NCBI RefSeq assembly: GCF_036226665.1
Contig: NZ_CP109007.1
Span: 5,823,501-5,887,500 of the forward strand
Direction of reading: 5' to 3'
DNA length: 64,000 bases
Origin: Streptomyces sp. NBC_00691
Lineage (GTDB): Bacteria; Actinomycetota; Actinomycetes; Streptomycetales; Streptomycetaceae
The notes below the pieces were generated by a model. The model searched no databases, was not told the origin of the DNA, and saw only the letters and a program-made list of their open reading frames with translations. The translations under genes and the position numbers were made by a program. This document shows positions 9,031 to 17,377 of the stretch, piece by piece. Within the stretch, counting starts at the first letter, position 1, and every line of letters begins with the position of its first letter.

Positions 9031-10281
9031 ATGAGCGACCGCCCCTCTCCTCTCGCCGACCCCCATATCGCCTTCGACGTCTCCGAAGGACGCCGGGACA
9101 TCGTCGTCCTCGGCTCGACCGGGTCCATCGGCACGCAGGCCATCGATCTGGTGCTGCGCAACCCCGACCGCTTCCGGGTCACCGCCCTGGCCGCCTCGGG
9201 CGGCCGGGTCGCGCTGCTCGCCGAGCAGGCGCACCGGCTGAAGGTCGCCGCGGTCGCCGTGGCCCGCGAGGACGTGGTGGAGGAGCTCCGTACGGCCCTC
9301 AAGGCGCTGTACGGCTCCGAGCCGCTGCCCGAGCTCCTCGCCGGCCCCGACGCGGCCACCCAGCTCGCCGCCTCGCCGTGCCACACCGTCCTCAACGGCA
9401 TCACCGGCTCCATCGGCCTCGCGCCGACCCTGGCGGCCCTCGAAGCCGGCCGTACCCTCGCCCTGGCCAACAAGGAGTCGCTGATCGTCGGCGGTCCCCT
9501 GGTGAAGGCCCTCGCGAAGCCCGGTCAGATCATCCCTGTCGACTCCGAGCACGCGGCCCTCTTCCAGGCACTCGCCGCGGGCACCCGCGCCGACGTCCGC
9601 AAGCTGGTCGTCACCGCGTCCGGCGGCCCGTTCCGCGGCCGTACGCGCGCCCAGCTCGCCGGCGTCACCCGCGAGGACGCGCTCGCCCACCCGACCTGGG
9701 CCATGGGCCCGGTGATCACGGTGAACAGCGCCACCCTGGTCAACAAGGGCCTGGAGGTCATCGAGGCGCACCTCCTCTACGACATCCCCTTCGACCGCAT
9801 CGAGGTCGTCGTCCACCCGCAGTCGTACGTGCACTCGATGGTCGAGTTCACCGACGGCTCCACACTGGCCCAGGCCACCCCGCCGGACATGGGCGGCCCG
9901 ATCGCCATCGGCATCGGCTGGCCCGAGCGGGTCCCGGACGCGGCCCCCGCCTTCGACTGGACCAAGGCCTCCACCTGGGAGTTCTTCCCGCTCGACACCG
10001 AGGCGTTCCCGTCGGTCGGGCTGGCCCGGCACGTCGGCGAACTGGGCGGCACGGCCCCCGCCGTGTTCAACGCGGCCAACGAGGAGTGCGTCGAGGCGTT
10101 TCTCGCCGGACGGCTGCCGTTCAACGGCATCATGGATACGGTCACAGCGGTCGTCGCGGAGCACGGCGTTCCCGCCGCGGGAACCTCTCTCACCGTGCCG
10201 GACGTCCTCGAAGCGGAGACCTGGGCGCGCGCCCGGGCCCGAGAGCTCGCAGCGAAGGCAACAGCGGAGGCCCGCGCATGA
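9031..10281 (+). CDS. dxr: 1-deoxy-D-xylulose-5-phosphate reductoisomerase
   Basis: Dxr (IspC) converts DXP to 2-C-methyl-D-erythritol 4-phosphate, the first committed MEP-pathway step, using NADPH. This 416-residue protein shows the NADPH-binding VLGSTGSIG near residue 30, NKESLIVGG, the metal/substrate-binding PVDSEHAA, the flexible-loop region TASGGPF and HPTWAMG, and MVEFTDGS. The ATG at 9031 is favoured over the in-frame ATG at 9022: an AAGAAT -10-like box at 9018-9023 suggests a leaderless start there. It overlaps the next gene by four bases (ATGA), so the two are co-translated. ispG lies two genes downstream. Confidence 0.96.
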   Translation: MSDRPSPLADPHIAFDVSEGRRDIVVLGSTGSIGTQAIDLVLRNPDRFRVTALAASGGRVALLAEQAHRLKVAAVAVAREDVVEELRTALKALYGSEPLPELLAGPDAATQLAASPCHTVLNGITGSIGLAPTLAALEAGRTLALANKESLIVGGPLVKALAKPGQIIPVDSEHAALFQALAAGTRADVRKLVVTASGGPFRGRTRAQLAGVTREDALAHPTWAMGPVITVNSATLVNKGLEVIEAHLLYDIPFDRIEVVVHPQSYVHSMVEFTDGSTLAQATPPDMGGPIAIGIGWPERVPDAAPAFDWTKASTWEFFPLDTEAFPSVGLARHVGELGGTAPAVFNAANEECVEAFLAGRLPFNGIMDTVTAVVAEHGVPAAGTSLTVPDVLEAETWARARARELAAKATAEARA

Positions 10282-11585
10282 CCGAAATGCTCCTGTACAT
10301 CGCGGGCCTCGTGCTGTTCGCCCTCGGCCTCCTCGTCTCCATCGCCTGGCACGAGCTGGGCCACCTCTCCACGGCCAAGCTCTTCGGCATCCGCGTACCG
10401 CAGTACATGGTCGGTTTCGGCCCCACGATCTGGTCGAGGAAGCGCGGCGAGACCGAGTACGGCATCAAGGCCATCCCGGCCGGCGGCTACATCCGCATGA
10501 TCGGCATGTTCCCGCCGGGCGAGGACGGCAAGATCGAGGCCCGCTCCACCTCGCCCTGGCGCTCGATGATCGAGGACGCACGGGAGGCCTCGTACGAGGA
10601 GCTCGAGCCCGGCGACGAGACCCGGCTCTTCTACACGCGCAAGCCGTGGAAGCGCGTGATCGTGATGTTCGCCGGACCCTTCATGAACCTGGTCCTGGCG
10701 GTGGCGCTGTTCTTCGGCTCGATGATGACGCTGGGCGTCGAGGGCCAGACGACGGGCGTCGCCGCCGTCCAGAAGTGCGTCATCAAGCAGAGCGAGAAGC
10801 GCGAGAAGTGCGCGGCGGGCGACCCCGTCTCCCCGGCCTTCAAGGCGGGTCTGAAGGACGGCGACAAGATCGTCGCCTTCAACGGCACGCCGGTGAGCGA
10901 CTGGGACACCCTGTCCGACCGGATCCGCGACACCATCGGTCCGGCGACGGTCACCGTCGAGCGGGCCGGGCAGCGCGTCGACCTGCACCCCGACCTCGTC
11001 TCCAACGAGGTGCCGAAGAAGGACGAGGACGGCAAGGTCGTCCAGCCGGTCGACTACGAACCCGCCGGATACCTCGGCTTCCAGTCCAGGACCGAGGTCG
11101 CGCCGCTCTCCTTCGGCGAGACCACCGACCGCATGGGCGACCTCCTGGAGAACGGCGTCCACTCGGTCATCGCCCTCCCGGGCAAGATCCCCGGTCTGTG
11201 GGACGCCACCTTCGGCGACGGCGAGCGCGCGGACGACTCGCCCGTCGGTGTCGTCGGCGCCGCCCGCATCACCGGTGAACTGATGACCGTCGAGGCCCCG
11301 CCGACGACGATCCTCGTGATGTTCATGAACCTGCTCGTCGGGTTCAACGTGTCGCTGTTCCTGTTCAACATGCTCCCGCTGCTGCCGCTCGACGGCGGCC
11401 ACATCGCCGGAGCCCTGTGGGAGTCCGTACGCCGTCACACGGCCCGGATCTTCAAGCGCCCCGACCCGGGCCCCTTCGACGTGGCGAAGCTGATGCCCGC
11501 CGCGTACGTGGTGGCCGGTGTCTTCGTCTGTTTCACGCTGCTCGTCCTCGCCGCCGACCTCGTCAACCCGGTGAAGATCACGTAG
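10278..11585 (+). CDS. rseP: RIP metalloprotease, site-2 protease family (RseP-like)
   Basis: An intramembrane zinc protease of 435 residues. The zinc site HELGH is at residues 25-29 in the first membrane helix. A PDZ domain lies around residues 155-245, and the third metal ligand is in NMLPLLPLDGG near residue 370. RseP-family enzymes cleave membrane anti-sigma factors or peptides in regulated intramembrane proteolysis; the substrate in Streptomyces cannot be told from here. It starts inside the dxr stop codon (ATGA) and is followed by a strong terminator. The dxr-rseP linkage is common in actinomycetes. Confidence 0.92.
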   Translation: MTEMLLYIAGLVLFALGLLVSIAWHELGHLSTAKLFGIRVPQYMVGFGPTIWSRKRGETEYGIKAIPAGGYIRMIGMFPPGEDGKIEARSTSPWRSMIEDAREASYEELEPGDETRLFYTRKPWKRVIVMFAGPFMNLVLAVALFFGSMMTLGVEGQTTGVAAVQKCVIKQSEKREKCAAGDPVSPAFKAGLKDGDKIVAFNGTPVSDWDTLSDRIRDTIGPATVTVERAGQRVDLHPDLVSNEVPKKDEDGKVVQPVDYEPAGYLGFQSRTEVAPLSFGETTDRMGDLLENGVHSVIALPGKIPGLWDATFGDGERADDSPVGVVGAARITGELMTVEAPPTTILVMFMNLLVGFNVSLFLFNMLPLLPLDGGHIAGALWESVRRHTARIFKRPDPGPFDVAKLMPAAYVVAGVFVCFTLLVLAADLVNPVKIT

Positions 11586-11591
11586 CCCGCA

Positions 11592-11623
11592 GGGGGGCCG
11601 GACCCATCGGTGTCCGGCCCCCC
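11592..11623 (+). terminator. Terminator between rseP and ispG
   Basis: A perfect 12-bp stem (GGGGGGCCGGAC with GTCCGGCCCCCC) and an 8-nt loop, 6 bp after rseP. It implies that ispG has its own promoter. Confidence 0.85.
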
Positions 11624-11666
11624 GCCCCCGGGGCGGTAACCTCGGAGACCTGAGCCCGCCGACGCA

Positions 11667-11680
11667 CAACCTTGAGGTTG
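11667..11680. promoter_or_regulatory. Short dyad in the ispG leader
   Basis: CAACC-TTGA-GGTTG sits 8 bp before the ispG ATG, in the ribosome-binding region. It could be an operator half or a weak hairpin affecting translation. The function is inferred only from position. Confidence 0.3.
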
Positions 11681-11688
11681 CACAGAAG

Positions 11689-12846
11689 ATGACCGCGATT
11701 TCTCTCGGTATCCCGACCGTCCCGACCCGGCTCGCCGAGCGGCGCAAGAGCCGCCAGATCCAGGTCGGCAGCGTGGCCGTCGGCGGTGACGCACCCGTCT
11801 CCGTGCAGTCGATGACCACGACCCGCACGTCCGACATCGGCGCCACGCTGCAGCAGATCGCCGAGCTGACGGCCTCCGGCTGCCAGATCGTGCGCGTCGC
11901 CTGCCCCACCCAGGACGACGCCGACGCCCTCGCGGTCATCGCGCGGAAGTCGCAGATCCCGGTGATCGCCGACATCCACTTCCAGCCGAAGTACGTCTTC
12001 GCGGCGATCGACGCCGGCTGCGCGGCCGTCCGCGTCAACCCCGGAAACATCAAGCAGTTCGACGACAAGGTCAAGGAGATCGCCAAGGCGGCCTCCGACG
12101 CCCGCACCCCGATCCGGATCGGCGTCAACGCCGGCTCGCTCGACGCGCGGCTGCTCAAGAAGTACGGCCGGGCCACCCCCGAGGCGCTCGTCGAGTCCGC
12201 CCTGTGGGAGGCGTCCCTCTTCGAGGAGCACGGCTTCCGCGACATCAAGATCTCGGTCAAGCACAACGACCCGGTGATCATGGTCGAGGCCTACCGCCAG
12301 CTCGCCGCCCAGTGCGACTACCCGCTGCACCTCGGCGTCACCGAGGCGGGCCCGGCCTTCCAGGGCACCATCAAGTCGGCCGTCGCCTTCGGAGCGCTGC
12401 TGTCCCAGGGCATCGGCGACACCATCCGCGTCTCCCTCTCCGCGCCGCCGGCCGAGGAGATCAAGGTCGGCATGCAGATCCTGGAGTCGCTGAACCTGCG
12501 CCAGCGCCGCCTCGAGATCGTCTCCTGCCCGTCCTGCGGCCGCGCCCAGGTCGACGTCTACAAGCTTGCGGAGGAGGTCACCGCCGGCCTCGACGGCATG
12601 ACCGTCCCGCTGCGCGTCGCCGTCATGGGCTGCGTCGTCAACGGTCCCGGCGAGGCCCGCGAGGCCGACCTCGGCGTCGCCTCCGGCAACGGCAAGGGCC
12701 AGATCTTCGTGAAGGGCGAGGTCATCAAGACCGTCCCCGAGTCGAAGATCGTCGAGACGCTCATCGAAGAGGCGCTCAAGATCGCCGAGCAGATGGAGAA
12801 GGACGGCGTCGCCAGCGGCGAGCCGTCGGTCGCCGTCGCGGGCTGA
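11689..12846 (+). CDS. ispG: 4-hydroxy-3-methylbut-2-enyl-diphosphate synthase (flavodoxin)
   Basis: IspG (GcpE) converts 2-C-methyl-D-erythritol 2,4-cyclodiphosphate to HMBPP in the MEP pathway and uses a [4Fe-4S] cluster. The 385-residue protein has the TIM-barrel N-terminal part (VSVQSMTTTRTSD, INVNPGN-type VRVNPGNI) and the cluster ligands Cys280 and Cys283 (CPSCGR), Cys315 (GCVVNGPGEA) and the following conserved Glu. The length is that of the short bacterial form without the plant insertion. It pairs functionally with dxr upstream but is transcribed separately, behind a terminator. Confidence 0.96.
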   Translation: MTAISLGIPTVPTRLAERRKSRQIQVGSVAVGGDAPVSVQSMTTTRTSDIGATLQQIAELTASGCQIVRVACPTQDDADALAVIARKSQIPVIADIHFQPKYVFAAIDAGCAAVRVNPGNIKQFDDKVKEIAKAASDARTPIRIGVNAGSLDARLLKKYGRATPEALVESALWEASLFEEHGFRDIKISVKHNDPVIMVEAYRQLAAQCDYPLHLGVTEAGPAFQGTIKSAVAFGALLSQGIGDTIRVSLSAPPAEEIKVGMQILESLNLRQRRLEIVSCPSCGRAQVDVYKLAEEVTAGLDGMTVPLRVAVMGCVVNGPGEAREADLGVASGNGKGQIFVKGEVIKTVPESKIVETLIEEALKIAEQMEKDGVASGEPSVAVAG

Positions 12847-12945
12847 GCCCTCCCGGCCCGCTCGGAGCGGCCCGCGCGGGTCCTCCTCGGAGCGGCCCGG
12901 CCGGCCCGCCCTCCGCGTGGCGGACCGAGCGCTTCCGGCTCCCTC

Positions 12946-12979
12946 GAAGCCCCTTCTCCCTCCCGGGAGGAGGGGCTTC
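12946..12979 (+). terminator. Terminator after ispG
   Basis: An imperfect hairpin with outer arms GAAGCCCC and GGGGCTTC and an inner C-rich/G-rich pairing, about 100 bp after the ispG stop. Confidence 0.65.
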
Positions 12980-13057
12980 TCGTGCGGGGAGGGCCCCGCC
13001 ACAGGCGAGAGGGGTAAAGTGCGGAGACCACGTAGAACCGTACGGTGAGGCCCCTTC

Positions 13058-13903
13058 GTGCTGACACAACCCGCCACCCGGGTCCTCGAACCCGCCGACC
13101 TCGGCGCCGCACTCGCCGTTCTGGAGAGCGCCCCCGTCGAGAACGCCTTCGTGACCGCCCGCGTCCAGGTCGCCGGACTCGATCCCTGGCGACTCGGGGG
13201 CGAGATGTGGGGCTGGTACAGCGAGGGGCGGCTGAGGTCGCTCTGCTACTCCGGCGCCAACCTCGTGCCGCTCTGCGCGACGCCCGAGGCCGTGCGCGCC
13301 TTCGCCGACCGGGCGCGCAGGACCGGCCGCCGCTGTTCCTCGATCGTCGGGCCGGCCGGGCCCACCACCGAGCTGTGGCGGCTCCTGGAGCCCAGCTGGG
13401 GCCCCGCGAGGGACGTCCGCGCCCGGCAGCCGCTGATGGTCGCCGAGGAGCCCTCCGTGACCGTCACGCCCGATCCGCTCGTCCGTCGCGTCCGCAAGGA
13501 CGAGATGGACGTGATCATGCCCGCGTGCGTGGCCATGTTCACCGAGGAGGTGGGCATCTCCCCGCTCGCCAACGACGGCGGACTGCTCTACCAGGCCCGG
13601 GTCGCCGAGCTGGTCGGCTCCGGCCGCTCCTTCGCCCGCATCGAGGACGGCAAGGTGGTCTTCAAGGCGGAGATCGGCGCCGCCACCCGCCAGGCCTGCC
13701 AGATCCAGGGCGTCTGGGTCGCCCCCGAGCACCGCGGCAAGGGCCTCTCCGAGTCGGGCATGGCCGCCGTCCTCCAGTACGCCCTCGCGGACATCGCGCC
13801 CGTCGTCAGCCTGTACGTGAACGACTACAACACCCCCGCGAGGGCCTCGTACCGCCGTGTCGGCTTCCAGGAGACCGGTGCCTTCATGAGCGTGCTGTTC
13901 TGA
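13058..13903 (+). CDS. GNAT N-acetyltransferase with N-terminal DUF4081 domain
   Basis: A 281-residue protein with two halves. Residues 1-125 resemble DUF4081, and residues about 140-281 form a GNAT fold with the acetyl-CoA loop VWVAPEHRGKGLSESG and the late helix LYVNDYNTPARASYRRVGF. GNAT enzymes acetylate small molecules or proteins; the substrate is unknown. The GTG start has a GTGAGG ribosome binding site about 8 bp upstream. The gene is conserved beside ispG and proS in Streptomyces. It is followed by another GNAT gene, but the two are not similar enough to suggest a recent duplication. Confidence 0.85.
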   Translation: MLTQPATRVLEPADLGAALAVLESAPVENAFVTARVQVAGLDPWRLGGEMWGWYSEGRLRSLCYSGANLVPLCATPEAVRAFADRARRTGRRCSSIVGPAGPTTELWRLLEPSWGPARDVRARQPLMVAEEPSVTVTPDPLVRRVRKDEMDVIMPACVAMFTEEVGISPLANDGGLLYQARVAELVGSGRSFARIEDGKVVFKAEIGAATRQACQIQGVWVAPEHRGKGLSESGMAAVLQYALADIAPVVSLYVNDYNTPARASYRRVGFQETGAFMSVLF

Positions 13904-13918
13904 GGCCCCGGCCGCTTG

Positions 13919-13924
13919 TAGGGT
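13919..13924 (+). promoter_or_regulatory. -10 box for leaderless second GNAT gene
   Basis: TAGGGT ends 7 bp before the ATG at 13932, with no ribosome binding site between. No convincing -35 element was seen. Confidence 0.4.
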
Positions 13925-13931
13925 GCGCCGC

Positions 13932-14477
13932 ATGGACGACGCAGAGATCATGATCGGGCCGGTCAATCTCGCCGCCCGGGTGGACGAGGCACTCGCCGTG
14001 CAGGCGGTCGCCTTCGGCCTGGACGCGGACGAGGTCGCCGTACGCCGCCACATCGTGCTGCGCCACCTGCTGAACCCCGGCGCCCGCGCCTACGGGGCCA
14101 CCACCGCCGGGGGCGAGCTCGTCGGGTTCGTGTACGGGATGCCCAACGACCGGGGCCACTGGTGGTCCACCGTCGTCGAGTCGTATCTGCGCGCCACCGG
14201 CACCGTCGACTGGCTCGACGACTCCTTCGTGATCACCGAGCTCCATGTCCACCCCGCCCACCAGGGGCACGGCCTGGGCCGCGCCCTGATCACCACCATC
14301 ACCGACGAGGCCGCCGAACCGCGCTCGATCCTCTCCGCGATCGACACCGACAGCCCGGCCCGCGGTCTCTACCGCTCCCTCGGCTACCAGGACCTCGCCC
14401 GTCAGGTGCACTTCCCGAGCGCGGTCCGCCCGTACGCGGTCATGGGCGCGCCCCTGCCGCTCGGGCGCCGGAACTGA
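13932..14477 (+). CDS. GNAT family N-acetyltransferase
   Basis: A 181-residue single-domain GNAT protein. The acetyl-CoA binding motif is ELHVHPAHQGHGLGRALI, and the C-terminal part contains DTDSPARGLYRSLGYQDLARQVHF. The ATG at 13932 is preferred to GTG 13923 because a TAGGGT box covers that region. The substrate is unknown. It lies 28 bp after the other GNAT gene and about 70 bp before proS, all in the same direction. Confidence 0.85.
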   Translation: MDDAEIMIGPVNLAARVDEALAVQAVAFGLDADEVAVRRHIVLRHLLNPGARAYGATTAGGELVGFVYGMPNDRGHWWSTVVESYLRATGTVDWLDDSFVITELHVHPAHQGHGLGRALITTITDEAAEPRSILSAIDTDSPARGLYRSLGYQDLARQVHFPSAVRPYAVMGAPLPLGRRN

Positions 14478-14546
14478 TTTCACCGACCCGGGGAGGCCCG
14501 GCTAATCTCGGGGCCATCATCCTTACCCGGCAGGAGTACGAGAACC

Positions 14547-16247
14547 ATGGCCAACGCACCGGTCCAGCGCATGTCCCAGTTGATGGCGAAGACGCTGCGC
14601 GACGACCCGGCCGACGCCGAGGTCCTCAGCCACAAGCTCCTCGTCCGCGCCGGCTACGTGCGCCGCACCGCCGCCGGCATCTGGAGCTGGCTGCCCCTCG
14701 GCAAGAAGGTCCTCACCAACATCGAGCGCATCGTCCGCGAGGAGATGGACGCCATCGGCGCCCAGGAGGTCACCCTCCCCGCGCTGCTGCCGCGTGAGCC
14801 GTACGAGGCGACGGGCCGCTGGGACGAGTACGGCGCCGAGCTCTTCCGCCTCCAGGACCGCAAGGGCGGCGACTACCTCCTCGGCCCGACGCACGAGGAG
14901 ATCTTCACGCTCCTGGTCAAGGACCAGTGCTCCTCGTACAAGGACCTGCCGGTCATCCTGTACCAGATCCAGAACAAGTTCCGTGACGAGGCCCGCCCCC
15001 GCGCCGGCATCCTGCGCGGCCGCGAGTTCCTCATGAAGGACTCGTACTCCTTCGACACGGAGGACGAGGGCCTGGCCCAGTCCTACGCGCTGCACCGCCA
15101 GGCCTACCAGCGCGTCTTCGAGCGCCTCGGCCTCGACTACCGCATCGTCGCGGCCACCGCCGGCGCGATGGGCGGCTCGAAGTCCGAGGAGTTCCTGGCC
15201 CCGGCCGAGGCCGGCGAGGACACCTTCGCCGACTGCCCGAACTGCGACTTCGCGGCGAACACCGAGGCGATCTCGTACGCGCTCGAGCCCGTCGACGGTT
15301 CGGCCGTCGCGGCCGCCGAGGAGATCCCCACCCCGGACACCCCGACGATCGAGACCCTGGCCGCCTCCCTCGGCGTCCCGGCCTCCGCCACGCTCAAGAA
15401 CCTCCTGGTCAAGGTCGACGGCGAGATCGTCGCCGTGGGCGTCCCCGGCGACCGCGAGGTCGACATGGGCAAGGTCGAGGAGCACTTCGCGCCGGCCACC
15501 GTCGAGATGGTCACCGAGACCGACTTCGCCGCGCGCGCCGACCTCGTACGGGGCTACGTCGGCCCGCAGGGCCTGGAGAAGGTCACGTACATCGCCGACC
15601 CGCGCGTGGCGCCCGGCACCGCGTGGATCACGGGCGCCAACAAGGACGGCATGCACGCGAAGAACGTCGTCGCGGGCCGTGACTTCGAGGTCGAGGAGTA
15701 CGTCGACGTCGTCGTCGTGCAGGAGGGCGACCCGTGCCCCACGTGCGGCACCGGCCTCAAGCTGGACCGCGCCATCGAGATCGGCCACATCTTCCAGCTG
15801 GGCCGCAAGTACGCCGACGCCCTCAAGCTCGACGTCCTCGGGCAGCACGGCAAGCCGGTCCGCGTGACCATGGGCTCGTACGGCATCGGCGTCTCGCGCG
15901 CCGTCGCCGCGCTGGCGGAGCAGACGGCCGACGAGAAGGGCCTGTGCTGGCCGGCCGAGGTCGCCCCGGCCGACGTCCACGTCGTCGCCGCCGGCAAGGC
16001 GCTCCAGACGGAGCTCGCCCTCGAGGTCTCCGACAAGCTGTCCGCCGCGGGCCTCCGGGTCCTGGTCGACGACCGCGCGGGTGTCTCGCCCGGCGTCAAG
16101 TTCACCGACGCGGAGCTGATGGGCGTCCCGAAGATCCTGGTCGCCGGCCGCCGTTCGGCGGAGGGCGTCGTGGAGCTGAAGGACCGTCGCACGGGCGACC
16201 GCGAGGAACTGACCGTCGACGAGGCGCTCGCCCGTCTGACGGCGTAA
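14547..16247 (+). CDS. proS: Prolyl-tRNA synthetase, bacterial type with editing domain
   Basis: A 566-residue class II aminoacyl-tRNA synthetase that charges tRNA-Pro. It has motif 2/3 features (RDEARPRAGILRGREFLMKDSYSFD; MGSYGIGVSRAVAAL). Between motifs 2 and 3 lies a YbaK-like insertion (about residues 240-390, including SLGVPASATLKNLLVKVDG) that hydrolyses mischarged Ala-tRNA-Pro. An anticodon-binding domain ends the protein. This is the E. coli-like form. A GCAGGAG ribosome binding site precedes the ATG, and a very strong terminator follows. Confidence 0.97.
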   Translation: MANAPVQRMSQLMAKTLRDDPADAEVLSHKLLVRAGYVRRTAAGIWSWLPLGKKVLTNIERIVREEMDAIGAQEVTLPALLPREPYEATGRWDEYGAELFRLQDRKGGDYLLGPTHEEIFTLLVKDQCSSYKDLPVILYQIQNKFRDEARPRAGILRGREFLMKDSYSFDTEDEGLAQSYALHRQAYQRVFERLGLDYRIVAATAGAMGGSKSEEFLAPAEAGEDTFADCPNCDFAANTEAISYALEPVDGSAVAAAEEIPTPDTPTIETLAASLGVPASATLKNLLVKVDGEIVAVGVPGDREVDMGKVEEHFAPATVEMVTETDFAARADLVRGYVGPQGLEKVTYIADPRVAPGTAWITGANKDGMHAKNVVAGRDFEVEEYVDVVVVQEGDPCPTCGTGLKLDRAIEIGHIFQLGRKYADALKLDVLGQHGKPVRVTMGSYGIGVSRAVAALAEQTADEKGLCWPAEVAPADVHVVAAGKALQTELALEVSDKLSAAGLRVLVDDRAGVSPGVKFTDAELMGVPKILVAGRRSAEGVVELKDRRTGDREELTVDEALARLTA

Positions 16248-16257
16248 CAGGACCCCG

Positions 16258-16299
16258 GAACGGGGTGCGGGGCCGTGACGACGGCCCCGCACCCCGTTC
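16258..16299. terminator. Bidirectional terminator between proS and SPFH gene
   Basis: A perfect 19-bp stem with the tetraloop GACG, placed between convergent genes, so it can serve both strands. Confidence 0.9.
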
Positions 16300-16306
16300 G
16301 TCGTTC

Positions 16307-17335
16307 TCAGGCGGCTCCCTCGTCCGTCGGCGCGGGTTCGACCGACGCGCCCGTCAGGTCCCCCACCGGCTCCACGCCCTCCGCGGCGTCCGCCGCGCCC
16401 TTCAGGTAGGCGGCGCTGACCGGCGACTCCGCGGTGGTCGCCCGCCCGGACTCCGCGGTGGTCGCCCGCCCGGCCGAAGGCGCGGGCTCAGGCGCGGCCG
16501 GTGCCGGTGCCGACGTGGCCGCCGAGGCCGGGATCGACGTCGGGGCCGCGGCCGTTTCCGGCGCCGACGCGGACTGCGTCGCCCGTTCCAGGAACCTCAG
16601 CAGCTCCACCGGGAACGGCAGCACCAGCGTCGAGTTCTTCTCGGCCGCCACCGCCACCACCGTCTGCAGCAGCCGCAGCTGGAGCGCCGCCGGCTGCTCG
16701 GACATCACCTCGGCCGCCTCCGCCAGCTTCTTCGAGGCCTGGAGCTCCGCGTCCGCGTTGATCACCCGCGCCCGGCGTTCCCGGTCGGCCTCCGCCTGCC
16801 GGGCCATCGAGCGCTTCATCGTCTCCGGCAGGGAGACGTCCTTGATCTCGACCCGGTCGATCTGCACGCCCCAGCCGATCGCGGGGGAGTCCAGCATCAG
16901 CTCCAGGCCCTGGTTGAGCTTCTCCCGGTTCGACAGCAGGTCGTCGAGATCGCTCTTGCCGATGATGGACCGCAGGGACGTCTGCGCCATCTGCGAGACC
17001 GCGAACTTGTAGTCCTCGACCCGGATCAGCGCCTCCGCCGCGTCGACCACCTTGAAGTAGACGACGGCGTCGACCCGTACGGTCACGTTGTCCCGCGTGA
17101 TGCCCTCCTGCGCGGGCACGGGCATCGTGACGATCTGCATGTTCACCTTGTGGAGGCGGTCCACGCCCGGAACGATCATCGTGAAGCCGGGCGCGCGCAC
17201 GTCATCGCGCAGCCGTCCGAATCGGAAGACGACCCCTCGCTCGTACTGCTTCACGACGCGGGCGGCCGCGCCCGCGTACACGGCGACCGCCGCGGCCGCG
17301 CCTGCCACCGCCACCAACAGCTCTTCGATCATCAC
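16307..17335 (-). CDS. SPFH/Band 7 (slipin-like) membrane protein
   Basis: A 342-residue protein with an N-terminal membrane segment (about residues 5-24) followed by a SPFH/band 7 domain (VVKQYERGVVFRFGRL onward, with GITRDNVTVRVDAVVYFKV) and a coiled region rich in Glu/Ala (MARQAEADRERRARVINADAELQASKKL). This is the slipin/stomatin arrangement, which forms membrane microdomains. The C-terminal 90 residues are Ala/Pro-rich and include a perfect duplication of eight residues. It usually pairs with an NfeD protein, but none is adjacent here. Confidence 0.87.
   Translation of the reverse strand: MMIEELLVAVAGAAAAVAVYAGAAARVVKQYERGVVFRFGRLRDDVRAPGFTMIVPGVDRLHKVNMQIVTMPVPAQEGITRDNVTVRVDAVVYFKVVDAAEALIRVEDYKFAVSQMAQTSLRSIIGKSDLDDLLSNREKLNQGLELMLDSPAIGWGVQIDRVEIKDVSLPETMKRSMARQAEADRERRARVINADAELQASKKLAEAAEVMSEQPAALQLRLLQTVVAVAAEKNSTLVLPFPVELLRFLERATQSASAPETAAAPTSIPASAATSAPAPAAPEPAPSAGRATTAESGRATTAESPVSAAYLKGAADAAEGVEPVGDLTGASVEPAPTDEGAA
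16425..16472. repeat. Perfect 24-bp tandem duplication in the SPFH gene
   Basis: Two identical, directly adjacent 24-bp units (16425-16448 and 16449-16472) encode a doubled GRATTAES-type octapeptide in the disordered tail. Confidence 0.9.
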
Positions 17336-17377
17336 GGCCCCCTGGATTGAGCCGAACGGTACAAAAAGGGTATTCCC

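Noticed and set aside
2916..9473. Very long minus-strand open frame of 2185 codons
   Set aside because: It is a shadow of several plus-strand genes with clear families; GC-rich codons leave antisense frames open.
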